A stretch of 64,000 nucleotides of DNA. It comes from JAJRZL01 sp964557855 (lineage in GTDB: Bacteria; Zixibacteria; MSB-5A5; GN15; FEB-12). The DNA is taken from contig CAZLBP010000021.1 of the NCBI GenBank assembly GCA_964557855.1, forward strand, positions 1-64,000, read 5' to 3'. The position numbers and the translations under genes were made by a program. The notes under the pieces were generated by a model. That model did not search any database. It was not told the origin of the DNA and worked only from the letters and a program-made list of their open reading frames with translations. This document shows, one piece after another, positions 20,405-28,521 of the stretch. Numbering within the stretch: the first letter of the stretch is position 1; each line of letters starts with the position of its first letter.

Positions 20405-20694
20405 GTCACGACATACGTCAGGTAATCAAATCTCACATCAACACCGAGCGCACCAACTTGTTGCGGGAGCGAAACAACGAATACGTGTTTGAAGTCACCA
20501 GGCGGGCGAATAAGTACGTGATCAAGAGAGCCGTGGAGGAGGCGTTCAACGTCAAGGTTGACACTGTCCGGACACAGATTATGCCCGGTAAGCTTCGCCG
20601 CATGGGTCGCAATGAAGGTAAGACGCCGACCTGGAAGAAAGCGTTCGTGCGGCTCAAAGAGGGTGAAGTGATTTCGATTTTCGAGAACATTTAA
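20401..20694 (+). CDS. rplW: 50S ribosomal protein L23
   Basis: L23 sits at the tunnel exit and docks trigger factor and SRP. The 97-residue protein shows YVFEVTRRANKYVIKRAVEE and the C-terminal strand region with KKAFVRLKEGEVI. The frame is open into rplD from 20278, but the ATG at 20401 overlaps the rplD stop and gives the family length. Confidence 0.95.
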   Translation: MSHDIRQVIKSHINTERTNLLRERNNEYVFEVTRRANKYVIKRAVEEAFNVKVDTVRTQIMPGKLRRMGRNEGKTPTWKKAFVRLKEGEVISIFENI

Positions 20695-20714
20695 GGCAAA
20701 GGTTATAGTTATAT

Positions 20715-21545
20715 ATGGCTGTTAAGAAGTTCAGACCCGTTACCCCCTCGCTGCGGTTTCGCGCCGTGCCGGATTTCGAAGATATCACTTCGGTCATTCC
20801 GGAGAAGTCGCTCCTGGAGCCTCTGCGTAAGTCCGGCGGGCGGAACAATAAGGGTCGCATAACGGCCTATTGTCGCGGCGGCGGGCATAAGCGGCGCTAT
20901 CGCAAGATCGATTTCAAGCGCAACAAACGTGATATCCCGGCACGTGTGGCCTCTATCGAATACGACCCCAACCGGTCGGCGAGGATCGCCCTGCTGCATT
21001 ACGCCGACGGTGAAAAGCGCTACATCCTCGCGCCGGCCCATCTCAAGGTTGACGATGTCATCGTGGCCGGAGAAAACGCCGATGTGCGGGTCGGTAACGC
21101 CATGCCGCTGGCCAGAGTGCCGCTCGGTACCAACGTGCACAACATCGAGATGCGGCCCGGCAAAGGCGGCCAGATGGTGCGCTCGGCCGGGTCTTTCGCT
21201 CAACTGGTGGCCAAAGACGGCAACAAAGCTATTCTGAAAATGCCCTCCGGCGAAGTTCGCACTGTACTGGCCCAGTGCTACGGTACCCTCGGACAGGTGT
21301 CGAATGTCGACCACAAGAACGTTGTCTGGGGGAAGGCCGGCGCTGCGCGCTGGCGCGGTTGGCGGCCGTCCGTTCGCGGAGTCGCGATGAACCCGGTCGA
21401 CCACCCGATGGGCGGCGGTGAAGGTCGCAGTTCCGGCGGGCGACACCCCTGTACGCCGTGGGGCAAGCCGACCAAGGGCTACAAGACACGCCGAAAACGT
21501 AAATCAACCGATCATCTCATCCAGGATCGGAGAACCAAGATATAA
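20715..21545 (+). CDS. rplB: 50S ribosomal protein L2
   Basis: L2 is a core 50S protein needed for subunit joining and peptidyl transferase activity. The 276-residue protein has the highly conserved C-terminal stretch VRGVAMNPVDHPMGGGEG (about residues 222-239), including the functionally important histidine. The spacing to rplW is 20 nt, and only a weak AAAGG-like binding site precedes the ATG. Confidence 0.98.
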   Translation: MAVKKFRPVTPSLRFRAVPDFEDITSVIPEKSLLEPLRKSGGRNNKGRITAYCRGGGHKRRYRKIDFKRNKRDIPARVASIEYDPNRSARIALLHYADGEKRYILAPAHLKVDDVIVAGENADVRVGNAMPLARVPLGTNVHNIEMRPGKGGQMVRSAGSFAQLVAKDGNKAILKMPSGEVRTVLAQCYGTLGQVSNVDHKNVVWGKAGAARWRGWRPSVRGVAMNPVDHPMGGGEGRSSGGRHPCTPWGKPTKGYKTRRKRKSTDHLIQDRRTKI

Positions 21546-21565
21546 TGATGGTGGAGAAATAACGC

Positions 21566-21856
21566 ATGCCTCGATCATTGAAAAAAGGCCCCTATATTGA
21601 CGAGAAGTTACAGAAGAAGGTGGAAACGGTCTTGAATACCGGGGACAAGCGTGTTATCAAAACCTGGTCGAGACGCTCTACTATTATTCCGGAATTCGTC
21701 GGATTGACACTGGCCGTACACAACGGTAACAAGTTCATCCCCATCTATATTACCGAGAATATGGTCGGCCATAAACTGGGCGAATTCGCCCCGACAAGAA
21801 CGTTTCGCGGACACGGCGGCAAGCTGGCGGAACGCTCGTCTTCAGTGAAAGGGTAG
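21566..21856 (+). CDS. rpsS: 30S ribosomal protein S19
   Basis: S19 lies in the 30S head next to S13 and contacts the A-site tRNA. The 96-residue protein begins MPRSLKKGPYID and contains HKLGEFAPTRTFRGHGG. It is 20 nt after rplB and 9 nt before rplV. Confidence 0.97.
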   Translation: MPRSLKKGPYIDEKLQKKVETVLNTGDKRVIKTWSRRSTIIPEFVGLTLAVHNGNKFIPIYITENMVGHKLGEFAPTRTFRGHGGKLAERSSSVKG

Positions 21857-21865
21857 GAACCGAGA

Positions 21866-22522
21866 ATGCTCGTAACAGCCAAAGCCAGACTGCGCTATGT
21901 CAGTATCCCTCCGCGCAAAATGCGCCTGGTGGCGGATATGGTCAAAGGCATGCCGGTGGAGGACGCACTTAACATCCTCAATTTCACACCGAAAATAGCA
22001 GCGCACCATGTGGCCAAAACGCTCAAGTCGGCCGCCGCCAATGCCCTGTCGACCGAAGGAACCGACCATCTCCGGCCGGAAGACCTGGTCATTAAAGATA
22101 TCAGGGTAGACGAAGCGCCGACCGCGAAAAGAATCCGGTTTCAGTCTATGGGCCGCGTCTTTCGGATTCGGAAGCGCTACTGTCACCTGACCGTGAACCT
22201 GGAGGCGGATATCGAATCGGCCCACGAGGCGAAGCACCGAGCCGGAAAGTCAAAGAAGGTCGAAGCCGGGCCGGAAGAGACAGCGGAAGGCGGCAAGAAG
22301 ACGAAGACTAAATCCGCGCGCACCAAGAAAGCTGTCACGAAAAAGTCCGCCGCCAAGGAGACCGCCGCCGGGAAAACTGAGATTGATGCGTCGGACGCTG
22401 CGACGGCTGAGGTAAAAACGAAGGCCTCGCCTGAAGATGAGAAGAATCAGGTACAACCCAAAGGCGAACCTTCTGCCGAGAAGCCGGCGTCGAATGCCGA
22501 CGATGCGGAAGAAAAGGCCTGA
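21866..22522 (+). CDS. rplV: 50S ribosomal protein L22 with long C-terminal extension
   Basis: L22 lines the peptide exit tunnel next to L4. The first 115-120 residues are normal L22, including YVSIPPRKMRLVADMVKG and the tunnel hairpin region ending in RIRKRYCHLTV. About 100 extra residues follow that are almost entirely Lys, Ala, Glu, Thr and Ser, with no predicted fold. Most bacterial L22 proteins are about 110 residues long. The frame is intact and ends 35 nt before rpsC, so the tail is probably real. Confidence 0.96.
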   Translation: MLVTAKARLRYVSIPPRKMRLVADMVKGMPVEDALNILNFTPKIAAHHVAKTLKSAAANALSTEGTDHLRPEDLVIKDIRVDEAPTAKRIRFQSMGRVFRIRKRYCHLTVNLEADIESAHEAKHRAGKSKKVEAGPEETAEGGKKTKTKSARTKKAVTKKSAAKETAAGKTEIDASDAATAEVKTKASPEDEKNQVQPKGEPSAEKPASNADDAEEKA

Positions 22523-22557
22523 TTAGATAGACCGAATCTGGAATTAAGGAGTTTCGT

Positions 22558-23478
22558 TTGGGACAAAAGACCAACCCGGTGGGATTAAGGCTCGGCATTA
22601 CGAGAACATGGAATAGCCGGTGGTTCGCCTCGGACCGCAAATTCTCGGACCTGGTTCACGAGGATATGATGGTCAAGCGCTACATCAACCGCCGCCTCGA
22701 TAATGCCGGTATCGCCAAAGTGGCCATATCCCGCGCGCCCAAAAAGGTGTCAGTGGATATCCATACATCACGGCCGGGAATCGTTATCGGTCGCAAAGGC
22801 GCCGAGGTTGATAAGCTGCGAGAAGAGCTGCAGTTGCTGACCCAAAAAGATATCATGCTGAACATCGTCGAGGTCCGCAAACCGGAACTCGATGCTCAGT
22901 TGGTGGCTGACGCCATCGCCCGCCAACTGGAGGGTCGTATCGCCTTCCGGCGCGCCATGAAAAAAGCGCTGGCGGCCACTATGAAAATGGGCGCCGTCGG
23001 CATACGCCTGCAGTGTTCCGGCCGATTGGGCGGACACGAAATCGCCCGAACCGAGAAATATCATGAAGGCCGGGTGCCCCTGCATACGCTGAGAGCCGAT
23101 ATCGATTACGCCACCTCCACCGCCAATACGACTTATGGCTGTATCGGAGTCAAGGTCTGGATCTGTCGCGGTGAAATCCTCGAGCGCGGAAAGTACATGT
23201 CGGACCTTGGCGATCGCGAGGAGAAGCAACAGGATACGACCGCACCGCTGCAGCAGCGTCGTGGCCGCCGACCGGAGAAAGGCCGCAAGAAACGTCCGCG
23301 TGGACGCGTGCGTCGAGCCGGCGCGCCGGCCGGCGACGAGCCGGCCCCGAGAGGACGCCGTCCCGAAGCCGGATCAAGACGGGAACAGACGCCACCGCAA
23401 GCCTCCGGAAAGCCTGGGGCGGGACCGGCTGAGTCGCCCGGGCCAAAGGACAAAGGTGGGAAGAAGGATACGGAGTAA
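22558..23478 (+). CDS. rpsC: 30S ribosomal protein S3 with basic C-terminal tail
   Basis: S3 forms part of the mRNA entry channel and helicase. The first 212 or so residues are typical: GQKTNPVGLRLGI, the KH domain with SRPGIVIGRKGAEVDKLR, and the C-terminal domain ending GVKVWICRGEIL. About 85 more residues follow, rich in Arg, Pro, Gly and Lys, with blocks such as RRGRRPEKGRKKRPRGRVRR. The start is TTG, with TAAGGAG at 22545-22551. It follows L22, which also has a long charged tail. Confidence 0.96.
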   Translation: MGQKTNPVGLRLGITRTWNSRWFASDRKFSDLVHEDMMVKRYINRRLDNAGIAKVAISRAPKKVSVDIHTSRPGIVIGRKGAEVDKLREELQLLTQKDIMLNIVEVRKPELDAQLVADAIARQLEGRIAFRRAMKKALAATMKMGAVGIRLQCSGRLGGHEIARTEKYHEGRVPLHTLRADIDYATSTANTTYGCIGVKVWICRGEILERGKYMSDLGDREEKQQDTTAPLQQRRGRRPEKGRKKRPRGRVRRAGAPAGDEPAPRGRRPEAGSRREQTPPQASGKPGAGPAESPGPKDKGGKKDTE

Positions 23479-23484
23479 GCGCTT

Positions 23485-23907
<423 letters not shown>

Positions 23908-23909
23908 TC

Positions 23910-24173
23910 GTGCTAAAGATACAGGCTCTAAGAGAATTGACGCGACAGGAACTACTGCACAAGAAGTCGGATTTGGTGGACGAGCTGTTCAACTTGAAAA
24001 TGCGGCAGTCTATCAAGTCGCTCGATAATCCCCTCCGACTGAGAACCTGTCGGCGAGAAATCGCCCGCATCAACACTGTCCTCACAGAGGATGAGCGGGG
24101 CATTCGCAAGCTGGCCGAAAGCACCACCTCCATTTTGCCCCAGTCCGGAGCCAAAAAGAAGGAAACCGAATAG
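23910..24173 (+). CDS. rpmC: 50S ribosomal protein L29
   Basis: L29 lies by the tunnel exit beside L23. The two-helix core reads LKIQALRELTRQEL...LVDELFNLKMRQ, and the family signature LRTCRREIARINTVL follows. The GTG at 23910 is chosen because GAAGG lies nine bases before it; a GTG at 23904 would overlap rplP. The product is 87 residues, somewhat longer than usual, with a polar tail after the second helix. Confidence 0.93.
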   Translation: MLKIQALRELTRQELLHKKSDLVDELFNLKMRQSIKSLDNPLRLRTCRREIARINTVLTEDERGIRKLAESTTSILPQSGAKKKETE

Positions 24174-24183
24174 AGGAAAACTG

Positions 24184-24450
24184 ATGGCAGAGATGACCAA
24201 GAGAGCGTACCGCAAAATCCGGTCCGGTGTTGTCGTGTCGGATAAGATGGACAAGACCGTGGTGGTGCGGGTCGATCGGACGATGGCTCATCCGGTGTAC
24301 GGCAAAACCTTCCGGACGTCCACGAAGTTCTATGCGCACGACGAAAAGAACGACGCTAAAGCGGGTGACGTAGTCCGCATTATGGAGACGCGGCCGTATT
24401 CCGCAACCAAGCGCTGGCGTGTGCTGGAAATAGTTGAGCGAGCCAGATAG
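24184..24450 (+). CDS. rpsQ: 30S ribosomal protein S17
   Basis: S17 is a primary 16S rRNA-binding protein of OB fold. The 88-residue protein contains SGVVVSDKMDKTVVVRVDR, DEKNDAKAGDVVRIMETRP and the end TKRWRVLEIVE. The frame is open upstream into rpmC, but the ATG at 24184 gives the family start and lies 10 nt after rpmC. Confidence 0.96.
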   Translation: MAEMTKRAYRKIRSGVVVSDKMDKTVVVRVDRTMAHPVYGKTFRTSTKFYAHDEKNDAKAGDVVRIMETRPYSATKRWRVLEIVERAR

Positions 24451-24496
24451 TGATGAGACGAGAATGTTGTCCTGTTTTGGATGAAGGTATGAATAG

Positions 24497-24862
24497 ATGA
24501 TTCAGGAGTACACCATACTTAACGTTGCCGACAATTCCGGCGCCAAGAAAGCGATGTGTTTTCGTGTTCTGGGTGGACGGAGGAAAACCGCCTCTATCGG
24601 TGATATTATTGTCGTCACGGTCAAAGAAGCTATCCCGGGCGGGACGGTGAAGAAGTCCGAAGTCTGCCGAGCCGTGGTCGTGAGGACCAAGTCGACCTTG
24701 CGACGGCGCGACGGCTCGTTGATCCGGTTCGCCGACAATGCGGCCGTCATTATCAATGAGCAGATGGAGCCGCGCGGTACCCGCATATTCGGCCCCGTCG
24801 CCCGAGAGTTGCGGGACAAGAAGTTCATGAAAATCGTATCTCTGGCGCCGGAAGTATTGTAG
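24497..24862 (+). CDS. rplN: 50S ribosomal protein L14
   Basis: L14 is part of an inter-subunit bridge. The 121-residue protein begins MIQEYTILNVADNSGAKKAM and ends with GPVARELRDKKFMKIVSLAPEV, both hallmarks of the family. The 46-nt gap after rpsQ marks the classical S10/spc operon junction. No promoter is evident in it. Confidence 0.97.
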   Translation: MIQEYTILNVADNSGAKKAMCFRVLGGRRKTASIGDIIVVTVKEAIPGGTVKKSEVCRAVVVRTKSTLRRRDGSLIRFADNAAVIINEQMEPRGTRIFGPVARELRDKKFMKIVSLAPEVL

Positions 24863-24878
24863 TGGGAAGTGGTGAGTA

Positions 24879-25196
24879 ATGCGTATTAAGAAAAGTGATA
24901 CAGTGTACATCCGTACCGGTGAATTCAAGGGACGAACCGGCAAGGTGTTGCATGTCAACGAAGACAAGAAACAGGTTGTTGTCGAAGGCATCAACATGAA
25001 GAAGAAACACCAGCGGCCGACTCAGAAAAACCCCAAAGGCGGTATTTTGACCATCGAAGGCCCGATCCATATCAGTAACGTCGCCCTGTACAGTTCGACC
25101 CTCTCCGGTCCGACCCGTTTATCCACGAAAGTGCTGAACGAGGATGGTCGCAAGAGACGGGTTCGTGTGTGTCGCAAAACCGGTGAAGAGATCTGA
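24879..25196 (+). CDS. rplX: 50S ribosomal protein L24
   Basis: L24 is an assembly initiator protein near the tunnel exit. The 105-residue protein has the KOW motif GEFKGRTGKVLHVNEDKKQV and the conserved tail PTRLSTKVLNEDGRKRRVCR-like region. It is 16 nt after rplN and 12 nt before rplE. Confidence 0.96.
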   Translation: MRIKKSDTVYIRTGEFKGRTGKVLHVNEDKKQVVVEGINMKKKHQRPTQKNPKGGILTIEGPIHISNVALYSSTLSGPTRLSTKVLNEDGRKRRVRVCRKTGEEI

Positions 25197-25208
25197 GGTA
25201 AACAAAGC

Positions 25209-25748
25209 ATGGCACGCCTGAAAGATATGTATGACAACGACGTTGTTTCCAAGTTGAGGAAAGACAATCAATACAAGTCGCCCATGGAAGTCCCTCGCCT
25301 TTCCAAAATAACGATCAATATCGGGGTGGGCGAGGCGACCCAGAATACTAAAGCGCTCGACGCTGCGGTCGAAGACCTGGTGCGTATTACCGGGCGGAAG
25401 CCCAAGATCACCCGCGCCAAGAAAAGCATCTCGAACTTCAAGCTCCGGCAGGGAGCGCCGATCGGCTGCTGCGTGACTCTGCGTCGCGACGGCATGTGGG
25501 AGTTCCTGGATCGACTGGTGAATGTCGCCATCCCCCGTATTCGAGACTTCCGCGGAGTCAGCGCCAAGGGATTCGACGGTCGCGGCAATTATAGCCTGGG
25601 ACTGAAAGAACAGTTGATTTTCCCCGAGATCGACCTGGATAAAGTAGATAAGGTGCGCGGAATGAACATTTCTATCACAACCACGGCTCGGACCGACGAT
25701 GAGAGTCGACAGCTGCTGGAAGCGTTGGGAATGCCGTTCCGCAAATAG
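25209..25748 (+). CDS. rplE: 50S ribosomal protein L5
   Basis: L5 binds 5S rRNA and contacts the P-site tRNA. The 179-residue protein contains PRLSKITINIGVGEA, ITGRKPKITRAKKSISNFKL and the C-terminal DKVRGMNISITTTARTDDE. It is 7 nt before rpsN. Confidence 0.98.
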   Translation: MARLKDMYDNDVVSKLRKDNQYKSPMEVPRLSKITINIGVGEATQNTKALDAAVEDLVRITGRKPKITRAKKSISNFKLRQGAPIGCCVTLRRDGMWEFLDRLVNVAIPRIRDFRGVSAKGFDGRGNYSLGLKEQLIFPEIDLDKVDKVRGMNISITTTARTDDESRQLLEALGMPFRK

Positions 25749-25755
25749 GAGTTGT

Positions 25756-25941
25756 ATGGCCAAAAAGTGTCTCATTATTAAGCAACAGTCCAAACCGAAA
25801 TTCGGTGTGCGGGCCTATCATCGGTGTCGCCGGTGTGGCCGGCCCCGGGCCTACATGCGCCGGTTCGGACTTTGCCGTATATGTTTCAGACAGATGGCCC
25901 TGGCTGGTGAACTGCCCGGCGTGGTAAAGGCCAGTTGGTAG
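25756..25941 (+). CDS. rpsN: 30S ribosomal protein S14, zinc-binding type
   Basis: S14 completes the 30S head. The 61-residue form with two knuckles, CRRC (about residues 24-27) and CRIC (about 40-43), is the short zinc-binding type, not the longer zinc-free type. The core RAYHRCRRCGRPRAYMRRFG is conserved. It lies between rplE and rpsH, as in spc operons. Confidence 0.96.
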   Translation: MAKKCLIIKQQSKPKFGVRAYHRCRRCGRPRAYMRRFGLCRICFRQMALAGELPGVVKASW

Positions 25942-25975
25942 GCCCAAAGCTGGAGATAGTTGGAGTAGAAGCTGC

Positions 25976-26377
25976 ATGAGCATGAGTGATCCCATAGCCG
26001 ACCTTCTGACAAGGATTAGAAACGGCTCCAAAGCACAGAAGAATGCCGTCGATATACCGGCGTCCAATCTCAAAAGGGAAATCGTCCGCATTCTCAAAGA
26101 ACACCGGTTCGTTAAAGATTTCCTGGAGCTGCCGGATAACAAACAAGGTATTCTTCGCGTGTATCTTCGTTATGTCAAAGATGATCGGCCCGTTTTGAAG
26201 GGAATCCAACGCGTATCGCGCCCCGGACTCCGCCGCTACTTCGATGCGGAAAAGGTGAAGCGGTCGCAGTTCAACAGCCGCGGTATCATTGTACTGACAA
26301 CGTCCAGCGGCGTAATGACGAACTTCGAAGCGGCCAATAAAGGAATCGGCGGCGAAGCTATTATGCGGTGCTGGTAG
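25976..26377 (+). CDS. rpsH: 30S ribosomal protein S8
   Basis: S8 binds the central domain of 16S rRNA and, in Escherichia coli, represses spc mRNA at the L5 site. The 133-residue protein has DPIADLLTRIRNG near the start and the conserved end GIIVLTTSSGVMTNFEA...GGEAIMRCW. The ATG at 25976 has GGAG ten bases upstream; 25982 is an alternative. Confidence 0.97.
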   Translation: MSMSDPIADLLTRIRNGSKAQKNAVDIPASNLKREIVRILKEHRFVKDFLELPDNKQGILRVYLRYVKDDRPVLKGIQRVSRPGLRRYFDAEKVKRSQFNSRGIIVLTTSSGVMTNFEAANKGIGGEAIMRCW

Positions 26378-26391
26378 GAAAGGATAGGACG

Positions 26392-26940
26392 ATGTCGCGA
26401 GTAGGAAAGAAACCGATCCCTGTTCCCGAAAAGACCAAAGTGGCGATTGACGGACAGCAGGTCAGTGTCACGGGTCCCAAGGGCGAGCAAGCGTTTGAAA
26501 TTCCGTTCGGCATTTCGGCCGCCATGGAAGATAACACCATTACCGTTACTCGGGGCACCGAACAGAAACGGGACCGCGCTCTGCACGGCCTGACTCGCGC
26601 CCTGATAAATAACATGGTGGTCGGTGTTACCGAGGGTTTCAGGCGCGAGCTGGTTTACATCGGAGTCGGCTACCGCGCGGAAATGAAGGGCAAGAATCTG
26701 GTCCTGTATCTCGGTTACTCGCATCCCATTGTTATGACTCCGCCCGAGGGGGTCGAGATTGAAGTGCTGCCGAAGGAAAACAAGATAATAGTCAGCGGTA
26801 TCAATAAACAGATGGTGGGTCAGGCAGCGGCCAAGATCCGTTCGTTCAGAGAGCCGGAACCGTACAAAGGTAAAGGCATCAGATACCTGGGTGAACACGT
26901 TCGCTCCAAAGCCGGCAAAGCCGCTGCTAGCGGAGCATAA
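26392..26940 (+). CDS. rplF: 50S ribosomal protein L6
   Basis: L6 lies near the factor-binding site. The 182-residue protein begins MSRVGKKPIPVPEK and includes GYRAEMKGKNLVLYLGYSHP and the end EPYKGKGIRYLGE-H. The frame is open from 26368 inside rpsH, but the ATG at 26392 gives the canonical start. Confidence 0.97.
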   Translation: MSRVGKKPIPVPEKTKVAIDGQQVSVTGPKGEQAFEIPFGISAAMEDNTITVTRGTEQKRDRALHGLTRALINNMVVGVTEGFRRELVYIGVGYRAEMKGKNLVLYLGYSHPIVMTPPEGVEIEVLPKENKIIVSGINKQMVGQAAAKIRSFREPEPYKGKGIRYLGEHVRSKAGKAAASGA

Positions 26941-26963
26941 GTCAGTTAGTGGAATGATGTACC

Positions 26964-27338
26964 ATGGCAGATAAGAACATTGAAAAGGCGAAACGGGCCC
27001 TGCGGCGCAAAAGTCGCGTCCGCGGCCGGGTGTTCGGCACGGCGGGAAGGCCGCGTCTGGCGGTGTGTAAGTCGCTCAAGAACATCTTCGTCCAGATTAT
27101 CGACGATGAAAACAAAGTCACGCTGGTTTCGGCCGCTTCCAATTCGAAGAACGTCAAGAGCGACTTGAAAGACAGCATGAAAAAGACGGAAATCGCCAAA
27201 AAAGTCGGCTCGATTGTCGCCGCTCAAGCCAAAGAGAAAGGCATCGAGCACGTCGTGTTTGATAGAAGCCGGTTCCGGTATCACGGGCGAATCAAGGCGG
27301 TGGCGGAAGGCGCTCGCGAAGGCGGCTTGAAGCTGTAG
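26964..27338 (+). CDS. rplR: 50S ribosomal protein L18
   Basis: L18 binds 5S rRNA with L5. The 124-residue protein has a basic N-terminus (RALRRKSRVRGRVFGTAGRP), the central IIDDENKVTLVSAAS and the C-terminal VVFDRSRFRYHGRIKAVAEG. It is 23 nt after rplF. Confidence 0.96.
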   Translation: MADKNIEKAKRALRRKSRVRGRVFGTAGRPRLAVCKSLKNIFVQIIDDENKVTLVSAASNSKNVKSDLKDSMKKTEIAKKVGSIVAAQAKEKGIEHVVFDRSRFRYHGRIKAVAEGAREGGLKL

Positions 27339-27371
27339 AAACGTATTGGATAAAGAATAAGAGGTAACATA

Positions 27372-27854
27372 TTGGCACGGTTCGAAATGGACTCCTTCGA
27401 GTTCGAGGAAAAAGTAATTCAAATCAATCGTGTCGCCAAGGTCGTGAAAGGCGGGCGACGGTTCAGCTTTACGGCGCTCGTGGCGGTCGGCGATAAAAAA
27501 GGCAAAGTCGGTATCGGGCACGGTAAGGCGTCAGAAGTGTCCGACGCTATCCGCAAAGCAACCGAAGCCGCCAAGCGAGGCATGACGGATATCAGCATTA
27601 TCAAGGGTACCATTCCCCATCGCATCGACGGCGTCTTTGGCGCGACCACCGTCGTTATGCGACCCGCATCTCCGGGAACCGGAGTTATCGCCGGGGGACC
27701 GGTCCGAGCCGTGCTGGAATCACTCGGCATTCAGGATATCCTGGCCAAGGTGCTGGGCAGTCGGAATCGCCACAACGTAGTCAAAGCAACCATGAATGGG
27801 TTGTTGCGGCTGCGCACCCGTAAACAGGAAATTGAAGAGCGAACCGAGGCGTAA
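27372..27854 (+). CDS. rpsE: 30S ribosomal protein S5
   Basis: S5 works with S4 and S12 in decoding fidelity and helps unwind mRNA. The 160-residue protein has VAKVVKGGRRFSFTALVAVG, the KAVGIGHGKA-like loop VGIGHGKASEV and the C-terminal SRNRHNVVKATMNGL. The start is TTG, preceded by GAGGTAA. It is 33 nt after rplR. Confidence 0.97.
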   Translation: MARFEMDSFEFEEKVIQINRVAKVVKGGRRFSFTALVAVGDKKGKVGIGHGKASEVSDAIRKATEAAKRGMTDISIIKGTIPHRIDGVFGATTVVMRPASPGTGVIAGGPVRAVLESLGIQDILAKVLGSRNRHNVVKATMNGLLRLRTRKQEIEERTEA

Positions 27855-27880
27855 GTCGATACGCTGGATCAGGAAACATA

Positions 27881-28063
27881 ATGTCCAGGATAAAAGTGAC
27901 TCAGATTCGAAGCGCGATCCATCGCAAGGAACCGCAGAAGCGAACCTTGGAAGCGCTCGGTTTAGGAAAAATACGGAGAACCGTAGTCCACAATGACACC
28001 CCCCAGATTCGGGGGATGATACGTGCGGTCAGTCATCTGGTAACGACCGAAGAAGTTGAATAG
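27881..28063 (+). CDS. rpmD: 50S ribosomal protein L30
   Basis: A small 60-residue 50S protein with the family pattern IKVTQIRSAIHRKEPQKRTL, then LGLGKIRRTVVHNDTPQIRG. It is found between rpsE and rplO, 17 nt before rplO, as in most spc operons. Confidence 0.96.
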   Translation: MSRIKVTQIRSAIHRKEPQKRTLEALGLGKIRRTVVHNDTPQIRGMIRAVSHLVTTEEVE

Positions 28064-28080
28064 AGAGTATTGAGGCGTAT

Positions 28081-28521
28081 ATGGAATTACATACCTTAAA
28101 ACCACCCCCGGGGTCGAAAAGAACCCGTAAGAGAGTGGGGCGTGGTCCCGGCAGTGGAAGCGGCAAGACGTCCGGACGAGGCCATAAAGGCGCCGGCGCT
28201 CGAAGCGGCTTCAACAAGAATTCCGGTCGCGAAGGCGGCCAGATGCCGCTGCATCGACGTTTGCCGAAATTCGGCTTCACCAACATCTTCAAAAAAGAAT
28301 ACCAAATTGTTAATCTGGTTGATATAGCCCGGAAGTGCGAACCGGGTGAGGTGTCGGTCGAGAGTCTCCAGGCAGCCGGTCTGGTCAAAAAGAGCAACGT
28401 CCCCGTGAAAGTTCTCGGCAACGGTAACCTGGAACAGGCCTACACGATCAAGGCGGCAGCGTTCAGCAAATCGGCCAAAGCCAAGATCGAAGCAGCCGGC
28501 GGCAAAGCTGAGGTGGCATAG
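28081..28521 (+). CDS. rplO: 50S ribosomal protein L15
   Basis: L15 is a late assembly protein. The glycine- and arginine-rich N-terminal half (KRVGRGPGSGSGKTSGRGHK) and the C-terminal fold with VPVKVLGNGNLEQAYTIKA are typical. The 146-residue frame shares its last base with the secY GTG start. Confidence 0.97.
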   Translation: MELHTLKPPPGSKRTRKRVGRGPGSGSGKTSGRGHKGAGARSGFNKNSGREGGQMPLHRRLPKFGFTNIFKKEYQIVNLVDIARKCEPGEVSVESLQAAGLVKKSNVPVKVLGNGNLEQAYTIKAAAFSKSAKAKIEAAGGKAEVA

